NCBI GenBank assembly: GCA_034432155.1
Contig: DAOUCP010000013.1
Span: 1 to 26,425, forward strand
Origin: DAOUCP01 sp034432155
GTDB taxonomy: Bacteria > Chloroflexota > Anaerolineae > Epilineales > Epilineaceae
Length of the DNA stretch: 26,425 nt
Reading direction: 5' to 3'
Shown: positions 17,280 through 23,439 of the stretch, in pieces
Numbering within the stretch: the stretch's first letter is position 1
Layout: each line of letters starts with the position of its first letter
Made by a program: the position numbers and the translations under genes
The notes under the pieces: generated by a model
Databases searched by the model: none
What the model was told of the DNA's origin: nothing
The model's input: the letters and a program-made list of their open reading frames with translations, nothing else

Positions 17280-17657
17280 ATGCCCCCTGGACGAGGTTTT
17301 GGCGGCGGCCGCCGCGGTGGCCGGCGCAAGATGTTTTTTCTGGAATCGTGCCTGCTGGTGCTGCTGCATCGCGGGGCGAATTACGGTTACAGTTTGATGG
17401 ATGCCCTGAAGGAGTTTGGTTTCGAGACCAGCCTGATGGACATCAGCATTGTCTACCGCGCCCTCCGCGACCTGGAAGAAGCGGGGCTGGTGGTTAGTTC
17501 GTGGAGCGAGGAAAGCCTCGGCCCGCAGCGGCACATATACACCATCACCCCGCAGGGCGAAGCGGCCCTCTCTGCTTGGGTGGCAGACCTGCGCCAGTGG
17601 CGCAGAGCAGTCGAGGCGCTCGAAGCCGCCTATGACGCCGTTAAGAAGAACGACTAG
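17280..17657 (+). CDS. PadR-family winged-helix transcriptional regulator
   Basis: The 125-aa product begins at ATG 17280 with AGAAGG upstream; a later start at 17331 is possible and would remove a Gly/Arg-rich head. The PadR winged helix is clear: FLESCLLVLLHRGANYGYSL, then DISIVYRALRDLEEAGLV and the wing PQRHIYTITPQGEAAL. A short C-terminal helix (VEALEAAYDAVKKND) would serve dimerisation. It is the first gene of the cluster, 15 bp before the ferredoxin. A conserved PadR next to these ferredoxin/NifX/MinD genes suggests it senses the state of the metal or Fe-S pathway, but no ligand-binding cysteine pair is visible (one Cys, in the first helix). Confidence 0.87.
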   Translation: MPPGRGFGGGRRGGRRKMFFLESCLLVLLHRGANYGYSLMDALKEFGFETSLMDISIVYRALRDLEEAGLVVSSWSEESLGPQRHIYTITPQGEAALSAWVADLRQWRRAVEALEAAYDAVKKND

Positions 17658-17672
17658 AAGGCAAGTGCAGTC

Positions 17673-18146
17673 ATGATCATGCACGTGGATAGTGAACTGT
17701 GCAATGGATGCGGCCAGTGCGTCTCTGCCTGTCCTTCCAGCGCCATCCGCCTGGAAGATGGGTGCGCTGTGGTGGACGAGATGCTTTGCGTTAATTGCCA
17801 GATCTGCCGAGACATTTGTCCGCAGGGAGCGATCGTTCCATGGGAAGTTCCGAATCTGGCAAGAAAGCCGGTTTCCCTGCAACCTGCACCTCAAGCGAGG
17901 ATCATGGCGACTGGTCCGGTCTCCTCCGAAACGAAGCCCTGGCTAACGAGAGTGCTGGCGATCGCCGGCCAAGAGATTGTTCCCCGTCTGGCCGACGCGC
18001 TGCTGGACTCTCTGGAACGACGACGGACACACAATCCACCAGCAGAATCGCAAGGGAAGTCTTTGCTCCCTTCGCGAGTGCAAAATGGTATGCGAGAGCG
18101 ATGCCGTCAGCGTCGAGGCGGTGATGGTCGCAGGCGTCGAGGATAG
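17673..18146 (+). CDS. 2x[4Fe-4S] ferredoxin-type protein with C-terminal helical extension
   Basis: The 157-aa protein (ATG 17673; ATG 17679 is an alternative) has two complete [4Fe-4S] motifs, Cys10-13-16-20 followed by Pro and Cys39-42-45-49 followed by Pro, the pattern of clostridial-type low-potential ferredoxins. Beyond residue 60 is a linker, then a helical segment (WLTRVLAIAGQEIVPRLADALLDSL) and an Arg-rich end, unlike free ferredoxins, so it probably docks to a partner. It lies 15 bp after padR and before the small Gly-rich proteins. It is a likely electron donor for the MinD/NifX/radical SAM genes downstream. Confidence 0.88.
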   Translation: MIMHVDSELCNGCGQCVSACPSSAIRLEDGCAVVDEMLCVNCQICRDICPQGAIVPWEVPNLARKPVSLQPAPQARIMATGPVSSETKPWLTRVLAIAGQEIVPRLADALLDSLERRRTHNPPAESQGKSLLPSRVQNGMRERCRQRRGGDGRRRRG

Positions 18147-18210
18147 GTGAGAGGCGTCGCTCGCAAAGAAAAGCGGTTGTACGAATTCACAAAGAAAGGC
18201 GGTGAATGCT

Positions 18211-18525
18211 ATGCCACGTGGTGATCGAACAGGTCCAATGGGCGCCGGTCCTCGAACTGGGCGGGGGTTGGGCTACTGCGCCGGTTATGAGGCGCCGGGG
18301 TTTGCGAGTCCTTCTCCTGGCGTTGGGTTGGGACGCGGACGGGGTTGGGTCGGTGGGTTTGGCCGATGGCGTGGGTTCTGGGGCCCCGGCTGGACAGGAT
18401 GGGGCTACCGTCGCTATGTCCCTCCCACAAAGGAAGAAACCTTGCAAGGCCTTAAGTCGCAGGCGGATTGGCTGAAAGAACAACTGGACGCCATTCAGAA
18501 GCGCATTGAAGAATTGGAGGAGTAA
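18211..18525 (+). CDS. DUF5320-family small protein
   Basis: ATG 18211 gives the family's conserved opening MPRGDRTGPMGAGPRTGRG, with GGCGGTG upstream; a GTG at 18202 would add three unsupported residues. The 104-aa product has a Gly/Arg/Trp-rich middle with one cysteine (Cys23) and a C-terminal coiled-coil helix (about 74-104, ending KRIEELEE). Proteins of this family recur beside NifX-like and MinD-type genes in anaerobes. Their function is not known. The basic glycine-rich head and coiled coil suggest a scaffold or oligomer. Confidence 0.8.
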   Translation: MPRGDRTGPMGAGPRTGRGLGYCAGYEAPGFASPSPGVGLGRGRGWVGGFGRWRGFWGPGWTGWGYRRYVPPTKEETLQGLKSQADWLKEQLDAIQKRIEELEE

Positions 18526-18576
18526 AGAGCGCACAGTGCTGTCTTTGAAGATGAGCGATTCCTTCATTCCAAGAGA

Positions 18577-18816
18577 ATGAGAGAAGAAATGGACGGATCG
18601 TTTCTCTATGGCAAAGCTGGGGGGTGGGCACGCGGCCAGGGCGCCGGCGCTGGCCAGGGAGGTGGGCGCGGCCGCGGCGGCGGCAATCGGCCGGGTTCCG
18701 GGCCTGGAGGCAATTGCGTCTGCCCGAAATGCGGACATAAGCAGCCGCACGTCGCAGGAGAACGTTGTATGGACATAGTGTGCCCACAGTGTGGGACCAG
18801 AATGGTACGTGAATAG
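18577..18816 (+). CDS. Gly-rich zinc-ribbon-like small protein
   Basis: The 79-aa product starts at ATG 18577; ATG 18589, preceded by AGAGAAG, is a possible alternative. It has a Gly/Arg-rich linker (15-46) followed by six cysteines: Cys47, 49, 52, 64, 69 and 72. C49-PKC-G and C69-PQC-G form two knuckles of a zinc ribbon or rubredoxin-like site. Small proteins of this shape sit next to DUF5320 and NifX-like genes in other anaerobes. It may hold zinc or iron, and the extra cysteines 47 and 64 could be redox-active. No enzymatic motif is present. Confidence 0.75.
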   Translation: MREEMDGSFLYGKAGGWARGQGAGAGQGGGRGRGGGNRPGSGPGGNCVCPKCGHKQPHVAGERCMDIVCPQCGTRMVRE

Positions 18817-18822
18817 GATGCC

Positions 18823-19200
18823 ATGAAACTGGTTATCTCGATAAATGGAAACAACCTCGACTCCCCTTTCGACCCGCGCTTCGGGCGCGCGGCGGCCTTT
18901 TGCCTGGTGGACAGCGAAACGGGCGAGTGGACGGTTTACGAGAATCCTGCCCTGTCGGCTTCGGGCGGGGCAGGCGTGCAGGCAGCGCAGTTCGTCGCCA
19001 AACTGGGCGCCGAAGCGGTGGTCAGCGGGGCATACGGGCCAAACGCGGCCAATGCCCTCTCTCCGGCGGGGATTGAAATGTATGTCGCTCCGGCGGGCGA
19101 AACCCTGACCGCCGCCCAGGTGCTGGCGCTGTTCCGGGCCGGAAGGCTGAGCAAGACGGCGATCGCCACCCACAGCGGTCATCGCGGAGGCGGTCGCTAG
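18823..19200 (+). CDS. NifX/NifB-C-terminal-like (dinitrogenase cofactor family) protein, copy 1
   Basis: ATG 18823 follows AGGA 5 nt upstream. The 125-aa product fits the NifX-like fold seen in MTH1175 and the Desulfovibrio orange protein. It begins MKLVISINGNNLDSPFDPRFGRAAAF, continues with GAGVQAAQFVAKLGAEAVVSG, and has the 'LSPAGIEMYVAP' strand and a short helix. Such proteins bind a metal-sulfur cluster non-covalently between the D-x-RFG loop and the G-G loop. The tail HSGHRGGGR adds two histidines. No nif structural genes are nearby, so a role in nitrogen fixation is not implied. Its stop overlaps the start of the next gene by one base. Confidence 0.87.
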   Translation: MKLVISINGNNLDSPFDPRFGRAAAFCLVDSETGEWTVYENPALSASGGAGVQAAQFVAKLGAEAVVSGAYGPNAANALSPAGIEMYVAPAGETLTAAQVLALFRAGRLSKTAIATHSGHRGGGR

Positions 19201-20216
19201 TGCGGATGGTTGTTGCCAGCGGCAAGGGCGGGACGGGCAAGACCACCGTCGCAACCAGTCTCGCCCTCGCCGCCGCGGACTACGCTTGCGTGCGCTTTCT
19301 CGATTGCGACGTGGAAGCGCCCAACGCCGCGTTGTTTCTGCATCCTGAGTGGAAGTATCGAAAGGAAGTCGGCATTCTTCTCCCCGTCGTGGACGAGGCG
19401 CGGTGCACCCACTGCGGGCGCTGCGCGGAAGTGTGCGAGTTTCACGCCATTGCGGTCATCGGGGAAAAGACGCTGGTTTTGCCCCAGCTATGTCACGGCT
19501 GCGGCAGTTGCACGCTGATTTGCCCCGAACAGGCCATCCACGAGCGGTTGGAAGTGACAGGCGTACTCGAAAGCGGTCTTGGCTGCAACGGAATCGAGTT
19601 TGCCCAGGGCGTGATGAAGATCGGCGAGCCGATGGCGGTTCCCATCATCCGCGAGTTGAAGAAGTGGAGGCCCGTGGCATCGCGAGCCGCCGTTAGTGGA
19701 GCAGCGAAGCAGAGCGAGATCCAGGGGCAAAGGAATCTCGAAGGCAACGAGGAACTTGCCTGGGCCGAAGGCGCGGCGGACACATCGTACCCGCCGGGAA
19801 ATGACAGCGAAACAGGGAGACATCGCGGAGAGCGCTCGCCTGGCAATGAGATCGAAATCCGCGATGCTCCGCCCGGCGCTTCCTGCCCGGTGGTCGAAAC
19901 CATGCGCGGCGCAGACTTTGCCCTGCTCGTCACTGAGCCCACGCCCTTTGGCCTGCACGACCTGAAACAGGTAGCCACGATCGCCCACGAGTTGGGCATG
20001 CCGGCGGGGGTGGTGGTCAACCGCGACGGCGTTGGCGACGATGCCGTGGCGGCCTGGTGCGCCGAAGCGGATCTGCCCATCCTGATGAGAATCCCCATGG
20101 AGCGGCGCTTCGCGGAGGCGATTGCGGTCGGTGGCACCCTGGTAGAAGCCGCGCCTGAGTATCGGGCGAGATTCCGGGCGTTGGTCGAAGAGATCACCGC
20201 GAGGGCCGCCGTGTGA
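19200..20216 (+). CDS. MinD/Mrp-type ATPase with internal [4Fe-4S] ferredoxin domain (first of pair)
   Basis: The start is GTG 19200, or ATG 19206. The 338-aa product has the deviant Walker A KGGTGKTT, FLDCDVEAPN, the ferredoxin insert with Cys69-72-75-79 and Cys98-101-104-108, and the DAPPG motif at 222-226. TEPTPFGLHDL follows. Between KKW at 156 and EIRDAPPG lies about 60 extra residues of low complexity (158-216) that similar ATPases do not have. Such ATPases dimerise on ATP and load or transfer Fe-S or heterometal clusters. Paired copies with ferredoxin inserts are found in ORP-type operons and next to MTH1175-like proteins. It overlaps its partner by 4 nt (GTGA), which suggests translational coupling and a heterodimer. 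Confidence 0.87.
   Translation: MRMVVASGKGGTGKTTVATSLALAAADYACVRFLDCDVEAPNAALFLHPEWKYRKEVGILLPVVDEARCTHCGRCAEVCEFHAIAVIGEKTLVLPQLCHGCGSCTLICPEQAIHERLEVTGVLESGLGCNGIEFAQGVMKIGEPMAVPIIRELKKWRPVASRAAVSGAAKQSEIQGQRNLEGNEELAWAEGAADTSYPPGNDSETGRHRGERSPGNEIEIRDAPPGASCPVVETMRGADFALLVTEPTPFGLHDLKQVATIAHELGMPAGVVVNRDGVGDDAVAAWCAEADLPILMRIPMERRFAEAIAVGGTLVEAAPEYRARFRALVEEITARAAV
19671..19848 (+). repeat. In-frame inserted segment within the first MinD-type ATPase gene
   Basis: This stretch encodes residues 158-216, which lie between two strands that are normally adjacent in the family. It contains GAAGCAGAGCGAGATCC near its start and CTCGCCTGGCAATGAGATCG at its end, which recall the dispersed 'gcttcgcctcgcaatgac' repeats common in bacterial genomes. 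I infer insertion of a small repeat that kept the frame. No perfect second copy is present in the window. Confidence 0.4.
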
Positions 20217-21136
20217 AACAGCTCGTCCTCGTGAGCGGCAAAGGTGGCACGGGCAAGACCAGTGTCGCGGCGGCATTCGCCCATCTGGCAGCGCAGGGTC
20301 GGCTGGCGGGCAAAGTCGTGCTGGCCGATGCGGATGTAGACGCCGCCAACCTGGGACTGGTTCTCCAGCCGCAGTTGCGCGAGGAGCAGGACTTCCAGGG
20401 CGGGAAAGTGGCCGTGATCGATCCCCAAACCTGCGCCTTCTGCGGCGACTGTCAGGCGGTGTGCCGGTTTGACGCGATCCACCTTCACCCCCGTCCCCTT
20501 TCCCAGCAGGAAAGGACCGAATACTGGGTGGACCCCATTGCCTGTGATGGCTGCGCGGCGTGCGTGTACCGATGCCCCACGCAGAGCATTGCCATGCGCG
20601 AGCAGATGGCGGGCAAGTTCTTCCTCTCCGAGAGTCGCTATGGGCCACTGGTTCATGCCCGTTTGTTCCCTGGGCAGGAAAATTCCGGCAAGCTGGTGAC
20701 GCTCGTCAAACAGCGCGCTCGTCTGCTAGCCCTGGAGGAGGGCGGCGAACTGGTGCTTGTGGATGGGCCGCCCGGCATTGGTTGCCCGGTCATTGCGGCG
20801 GTTTCGGGAGCGAGCCTGGCATTGATTGTGGCCGAGCCAACGGTGGCGGGAGTCCATGATATGCGCCGCGTTTTGGACACCTGTCAGCACTTTGGCGTGC
20901 CGGCGATGGTGGCGGTGAATAAGGCGGACCTGTTCCCATTGGGGACGGAGGAGATTGAATCCTTTTGTAGAGGAGATGGAATCGAAACCGTGGGAAGGAT
21001 TCCATTCGATCCGACAGTAACCAGCGCCATGGTCGCGGGCGAACCGGTGACGGCCTTTGCGCCCCAGTCCCTCTCGAGTGTCGCGATCCGGCACGTATGG
21101 GAGCAAGTCGTCGAGCTTTTGTTGGAGAAATCATGA
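20213..21136 (+). CDS. MinD/Mrp-type ATPase with internal [4Fe-4S] ferredoxin domain (second of pair)
   Basis: GTG 20213 overlaps the previous stop by 4 nt. The 307-aa product mirrors its neighbour: Walker A KGGTGKTS, ADADVDAANLGLVL, Cys74-77-80-84 and Cys111-114-117-121 in a ferredoxin insert, then VDGPPGIGCPV and AEPTVAGVHDMRRVL. Between the two cysteine groups is a short extra stretch HPRPLSQQERTEY encoded by a palindromic segment. Family knowledge suggests ATP-dependent cluster carriage or maturation with the first ATPase. Its stop overlaps the MIP18 gene start (ATGA). Confidence 0.87.
   Translation: MKQLVLVSGKGGTGKTSVAAAFAHLAAQGRLAGKVVLADADVDAANLGLVLQPQLREEQDFQGGKVAVIDPQTCAFCGDCQAVCRFDAIHLHPRPLSQQERTEYWVDPIACDGCAACVYRCPTQSIAMREQMAGKFFLSESRYGPLVHARLFPGQENSGKLVTLVKQRARLLALEEGGELVLVDGPPGIGCPVIAAVSGASLALIVAEPTVAGVHDMRRVLDTCQHFGVPAMVAVNKADLFPLGTEEIESFCRGDGIETVGRIPFDPTVTSAMVAGEPVTAFAPQSLSSVAIRHVWEQVVELLLEKS
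20485..20524 (+). repeat. Palindromic repeat element inserted in frame between two Fe-S motifs
   Basis: CCTTTCC (20497-20503) pairs with GGAAAGG (20509-20515) around a 5-nt loop, and the element translates as HPRPLSQQERTEY. This peptide closely resembles the 'PHPRPLSQGERG' product of a very widespread dispersed bacterial palindrome. Relatives of the protein have only a short hairpin here, so I infer an in-frame insertion tolerated in a surface loop of the ferredoxin domain. Confidence 0.55.
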
Positions 21137-21429
21137 GCGAATCAGCTTTGGAGAAGGCTATCGTTGAGCGCCTGAAAAGCGTGATTGATCCCGAAACCAA
21201 CATGGACGTGATGCGTATGCGACTGGTGCAGAATTTGTGTTTCGATGACCTTGGTAGGGTTCGTTATACCTTCCGTCCTTCATCGTTTATCTGTCCGATA
21301 GCGGTGTCACTGGCAATGAGTATCAAGAAAGCCGTGGCGGAGGTGCCAGGTGTGACTTCACAGGAAATCGGCATTGAAGGTTATGTGATGGCGGAAGAAC
21401 TCGAGAAGCTAATCAATGAGGAGCTGTAA
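21133..21429 (+). CDS. MIP18/DUF59-family iron-sulfur cluster assembly protein
   Basis: ATG 21133 overlaps the previous stop by 4 nt. The 98-aa product has the family hallmarks: a first helix ALEKAIVERLKSVIDPETNMDV (longer stretch at 5-26 with the DPE motif at 19-21), the strand VRYTFRPSSFICPIAVSLA with Cys54 in the conserved reactive position, and VPGVTSQEIGIEGYV. MIP18/SufT/PaaD proteins help deliver Fe-S clusters to client proteins. Its translational coupling to the ATPase pair suggests they act together as a carrier unit. Cys36 is an additional candidate ligand. Confidence 0.85.
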   Translation: MSESALEKAIVERLKSVIDPETNMDVMRMRLVQNLCFDDLGRVRYTFRPSSFICPIAVSLAMSIKKAVAEVPGVTSQEIGIEGYVMAEELEKLINEEL

Positions 21430-21430
21430 A

Positions 21431-21805
21431 ATGAGAATCGCGGTCACCGCAGAAAGCAACAATGGACTGGACAGCATGGTTGCGCAACACTTTGGGCACG
21501 CGCCTTACTTCATACTGGTGGATGTGGAGAACCGCGAAGTCAGCGCGGTGCGTGGCATTGCCAACCCGTACGCTGGGTCGCACCAGCCTGGGCAAATTCC
21601 CAGTTTTATTCATGCGCAAGGAGCCGGAGTGATGTTGAGCGGTGGAATGGGCGTGCGCGCCATTGAGTTTTTTGCGCAGTCCGGCATTAAGGCTTCCACC
21701 GGAGCAAGGGGCACTGTTCGCCAATCTCTGGAGGATTACTTTGGCGGCAAGCTGAAAGCTGCAGCACCTTGCGAGGAGAGTGTGGCGCACCGACATGGAG
21801 GATAA
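21431..21805 (+). CDS. NifX/NifB-C-terminal-like (dinitrogenase cofactor family) protein, copy 2
   Basis: ATG 21431 is preceded by GAGGAG 7 nt upstream and comes directly after the MIP18 stop. The 124-aa product begins MRIAVTAESNNGLDSMVAQHFGHAPYF, has the GAGVMLSGGMGVRAIEFF helix and GIKASTGARGTVRQSL, all as expected of NifX-like cluster-binding proteins. It differs from copy 1 in the N-terminal loop (HFGHA in place of RFGRA) and in its tail with one cysteine and AHRHGG. The His-rich loop suggests a different metal or cluster ligand set. It shares GC content with its operon, which is lower than in flanking DNA. Confidence 0.87.
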   Translation: MRIAVTAESNNGLDSMVAQHFGHAPYFILVDVENREVSAVRGIANPYAGSHQPGQIPSFIHAQGAGVMLSGGMGVRAIEFFAQSGIKASTGARGTVRQSLEDYFGGKLKAAAPCEESVAHRHGG

Positions 21806-21856
21806 TGTGTTTGGAGTAGAAAGAAAAATGAATAGACGACCAGCGTGCACACAATC

Positions 21857-21891
21857 TTGACATGGTCGGCTGCCGTTGAGTGTGTGATAGT
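21857..21891 (+). promoter_or_regulatory. Weak promoter candidate before the radical SAM gene
   Basis: A perfect TTGACA lies at 21857-21862, and an extended -10-like TGTGATAGT at 21883-21891. The spacing of more than 20 bp is too long for an ideal promoter, so this could be a chance match. It lies in the only sizeable gap (107 bp) inside the cluster, so the radical SAM gene may be separately transcribed. Confidence 0.25.
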
Positions 21892-21912
21892 GAAGTTGTG
21901 AGTTGTCGGACA

Positions 21913-22860
21913 ATGAAGTATGTCTTCGGCCCTGTCCCCTCGCGGCGCTTGGGGCAATCGCTCGGGATTGACACCATCCCGCTCAAAACCTGCAACTGGA
22001 ACTGCATCTACTGTCAGCTGGGACGGACTGTCAGGTTGACAAACGAGCGGAAGGAATACTTCCCACGAGCAGACATATTTGCCGAGGTGGATGCCACGTT
22101 GGCCGCGCACCGTCCCGGTGAAATTGACTGGGTGACCTTCGTTGGGTCGGGCGAACCGAGTCTTCACAGCGGCATCGGCTGGCTGATTCGCCAGGTGAAG
22201 GCGCGAACTGAGCTGCCGGTGGCGGTCATCACCAACGGGGCGCTGCTCTACCTGGCGGGTGTCCGCGAGGAACTCGCCGCTGCGGACGCTGTGCTGCCGA
22301 CGCTGGACGCCGGAAATGCGTTGCTGTACCGCAAGATCAACCGTCCGCATCCCGCGGCCACCTTTGAGCGGCTGGTGGATGGGTTGACGGCTTTCCGGCG
22401 GTTATATCGCGGCCATCTGTGGGTCGAGGTGATGCTGGTGCGCGGTCTGAACGACAGCGAGCAAGCCTTGACCGAACTGGCCGCCGTGCTCCAGGGAATT
22501 CAACCCGATGAGGTGCATATCCTGCAGCCGACGCGTCCGCCAGCCGAGCCGTGGGTTCAGCCCTGCGAGGAGGAGGGCCTCTTGCGCGCTCGCGCGCTGC
22601 TCGGTCAGGTTGCGAATGTCGTTCATCCTGCCAGCGGAACGTTCGACCTGAGCGGATTCACCTCGCCAGCAGAGGCGGTGATCGCCATTGTGACCCGTCA
22701 CCCCATGCGCGAGGAGGAACTGATGCAAGCGTTGCGTCGCTGGCCGTCCGCCGACGTGGACTCTACCTTGCAGGAATTGGAGCAAAGTGGCAGGATACAA
22801 GTGATCGAACGATATGGCAGCCGATTCTGGAGTGCGTCGTCTTCGCGCTATCCTGACTAA
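21913..22860 (+). CDS. Radical SAM protein with C-terminal winged-helix-like domain
   Basis: ATG 21913 gives a 315-aa product starting MKYVFGPVPSRRLGQSLGID; the open frame 11 codons upstream lacks a ribosome-binding site. The radical SAM cluster ligands are Cys27, Cys31 and Cys34 (TCNWNCIYCQLG), followed by VTFVGSGEPSLH, the GGE-like motif, and NGALLYL. Residues about 255-310 look like a small winged helix (AVIAIVTRHPMREEELMQAL ... LEQSGRIQVIERYGSRFW). The overall type is the COG0731-like Fe-S oxidoreductases found beside NifX-like genes. The reaction is unknown; its position suggests a part in building the cofactor handled by the NifX-like proteins, as NifB does for FeMo-co, but it is not NifB. 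Confidence 0.85.
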   Translation: MKYVFGPVPSRRLGQSLGIDTIPLKTCNWNCIYCQLGRTVRLTNERKEYFPRADIFAEVDATLAAHRPGEIDWVTFVGSGEPSLHSGIGWLIRQVKARTELPVAVITNGALLYLAGVREELAAADAVLPTLDAGNALLYRKINRPHPAATFERLVDGLTAFRRLYRGHLWVEVMLVRGLNDSEQALTELAAVLQGIQPDEVHILQPTRPPAEPWVQPCEEEGLLRARALLGQVANVVHPASGTFDLSGFTSPAEAVIAIVTRHPMREEELMQALRRWPSADVDSTLQELEQSGRIQVIERYGSRFWSASSSRYPD

Positions 22861-23439
22861 TCGTTGGGTGATCTGATATCGGCTAGACACTTGTGAAACA
22901 TCGGAAGCAAGTGCTAGCAGATGTGAATCAGCGCCATGTTGCCTGCGGGGGGTCAGGGTACGTGATTCGCGAATTGCGTTGGGCATCCTCCTTGCCGCTC
23001 GCGCTCCTCGGACTACGAAACGCATAGCCCGTCATCGTCTTGTTGCCGTGCAATGTGCCGCACCAGAACTCACCACGAGCCACTCCATTTTGGATTGGCG
23101 GCGCGCGTTGCGCTGCCTGTGGGGCATTGGAACGCACCGGCGCCATGCGCGGCCAGGTTGGCTGCCGGCGAGAGGCTGCACTCTTGTCGTCCCTCATCTG
23201 TGGCGCAGCCGGCTACAGGATTCCCACGAGGCGGAGAGCATCGCTCGGTATCGAGAGCTTCACTTGGCCAGCGGGAGTCATAACCGCCTCAGCAGCTAGA
23301 TCCGTTCACCGGTTCCCTGGCAGCGAGTTGTCGGAGCTGCGGCGCAGGGCGCCTGGGCTTTTCCCGTCTCCTACCACGAGCACGTTCGTCGCAGTATGAT
23401 GGTGTTGAGACAAGATTTCGGCCGTCCCGGAAAGTGACC
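22861..23439. other. Intergenic region with one strong hairpin; no supported gene
   Basis: No frame has convincing protein content. A minus-strand snippet near 23230-23285 reads VMTPAGQVKLSIPSDAL, reminiscent of surface-adhesin repeat text, but it is bounded by stops and may be a remnant. A TATGAT at 23395-23400 might be the -10 box of the propeller gene; no matching -35 is seen. The inverted repeat at 22883-22917 is listed separately. Confidence 0.4.
22883..22917. repeat. Inverted repeat downstream of the radical SAM gene
   Basis: CTAG-A-CACTTG (22883-22893) is the reverse complement of CAAGTG-CTAG (22908-22917) apart from one bulged A, with a 14-nt loop. It follows the radical SAM stop by 22 bp. 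No T-run follows, so it may be a processing or stabilising 3' hairpin, or a protein site, rather than an intrinsic terminator. Confidence 0.5.

Noticed and set aside
19488..20656. Two overlapping minus-strand frames of about 386 aa opposite the MinD-type ATPases
   Set aside because: Both are antisense to well-supported coding sequence and have no family resemblance of their own.
18823..21805. Nitrogen fixation genes
   Set aside because: NifX-like folds alone do not indicate nitrogenase; no nifH, nifD, nifK, nifE or nifN homologue is in the window, and the MinD ATPases are not NifH.
22883..22917. Intrinsic terminator of the radical SAM gene
   Set aside because: The hairpin is strong but no T-run follows it on either strand.
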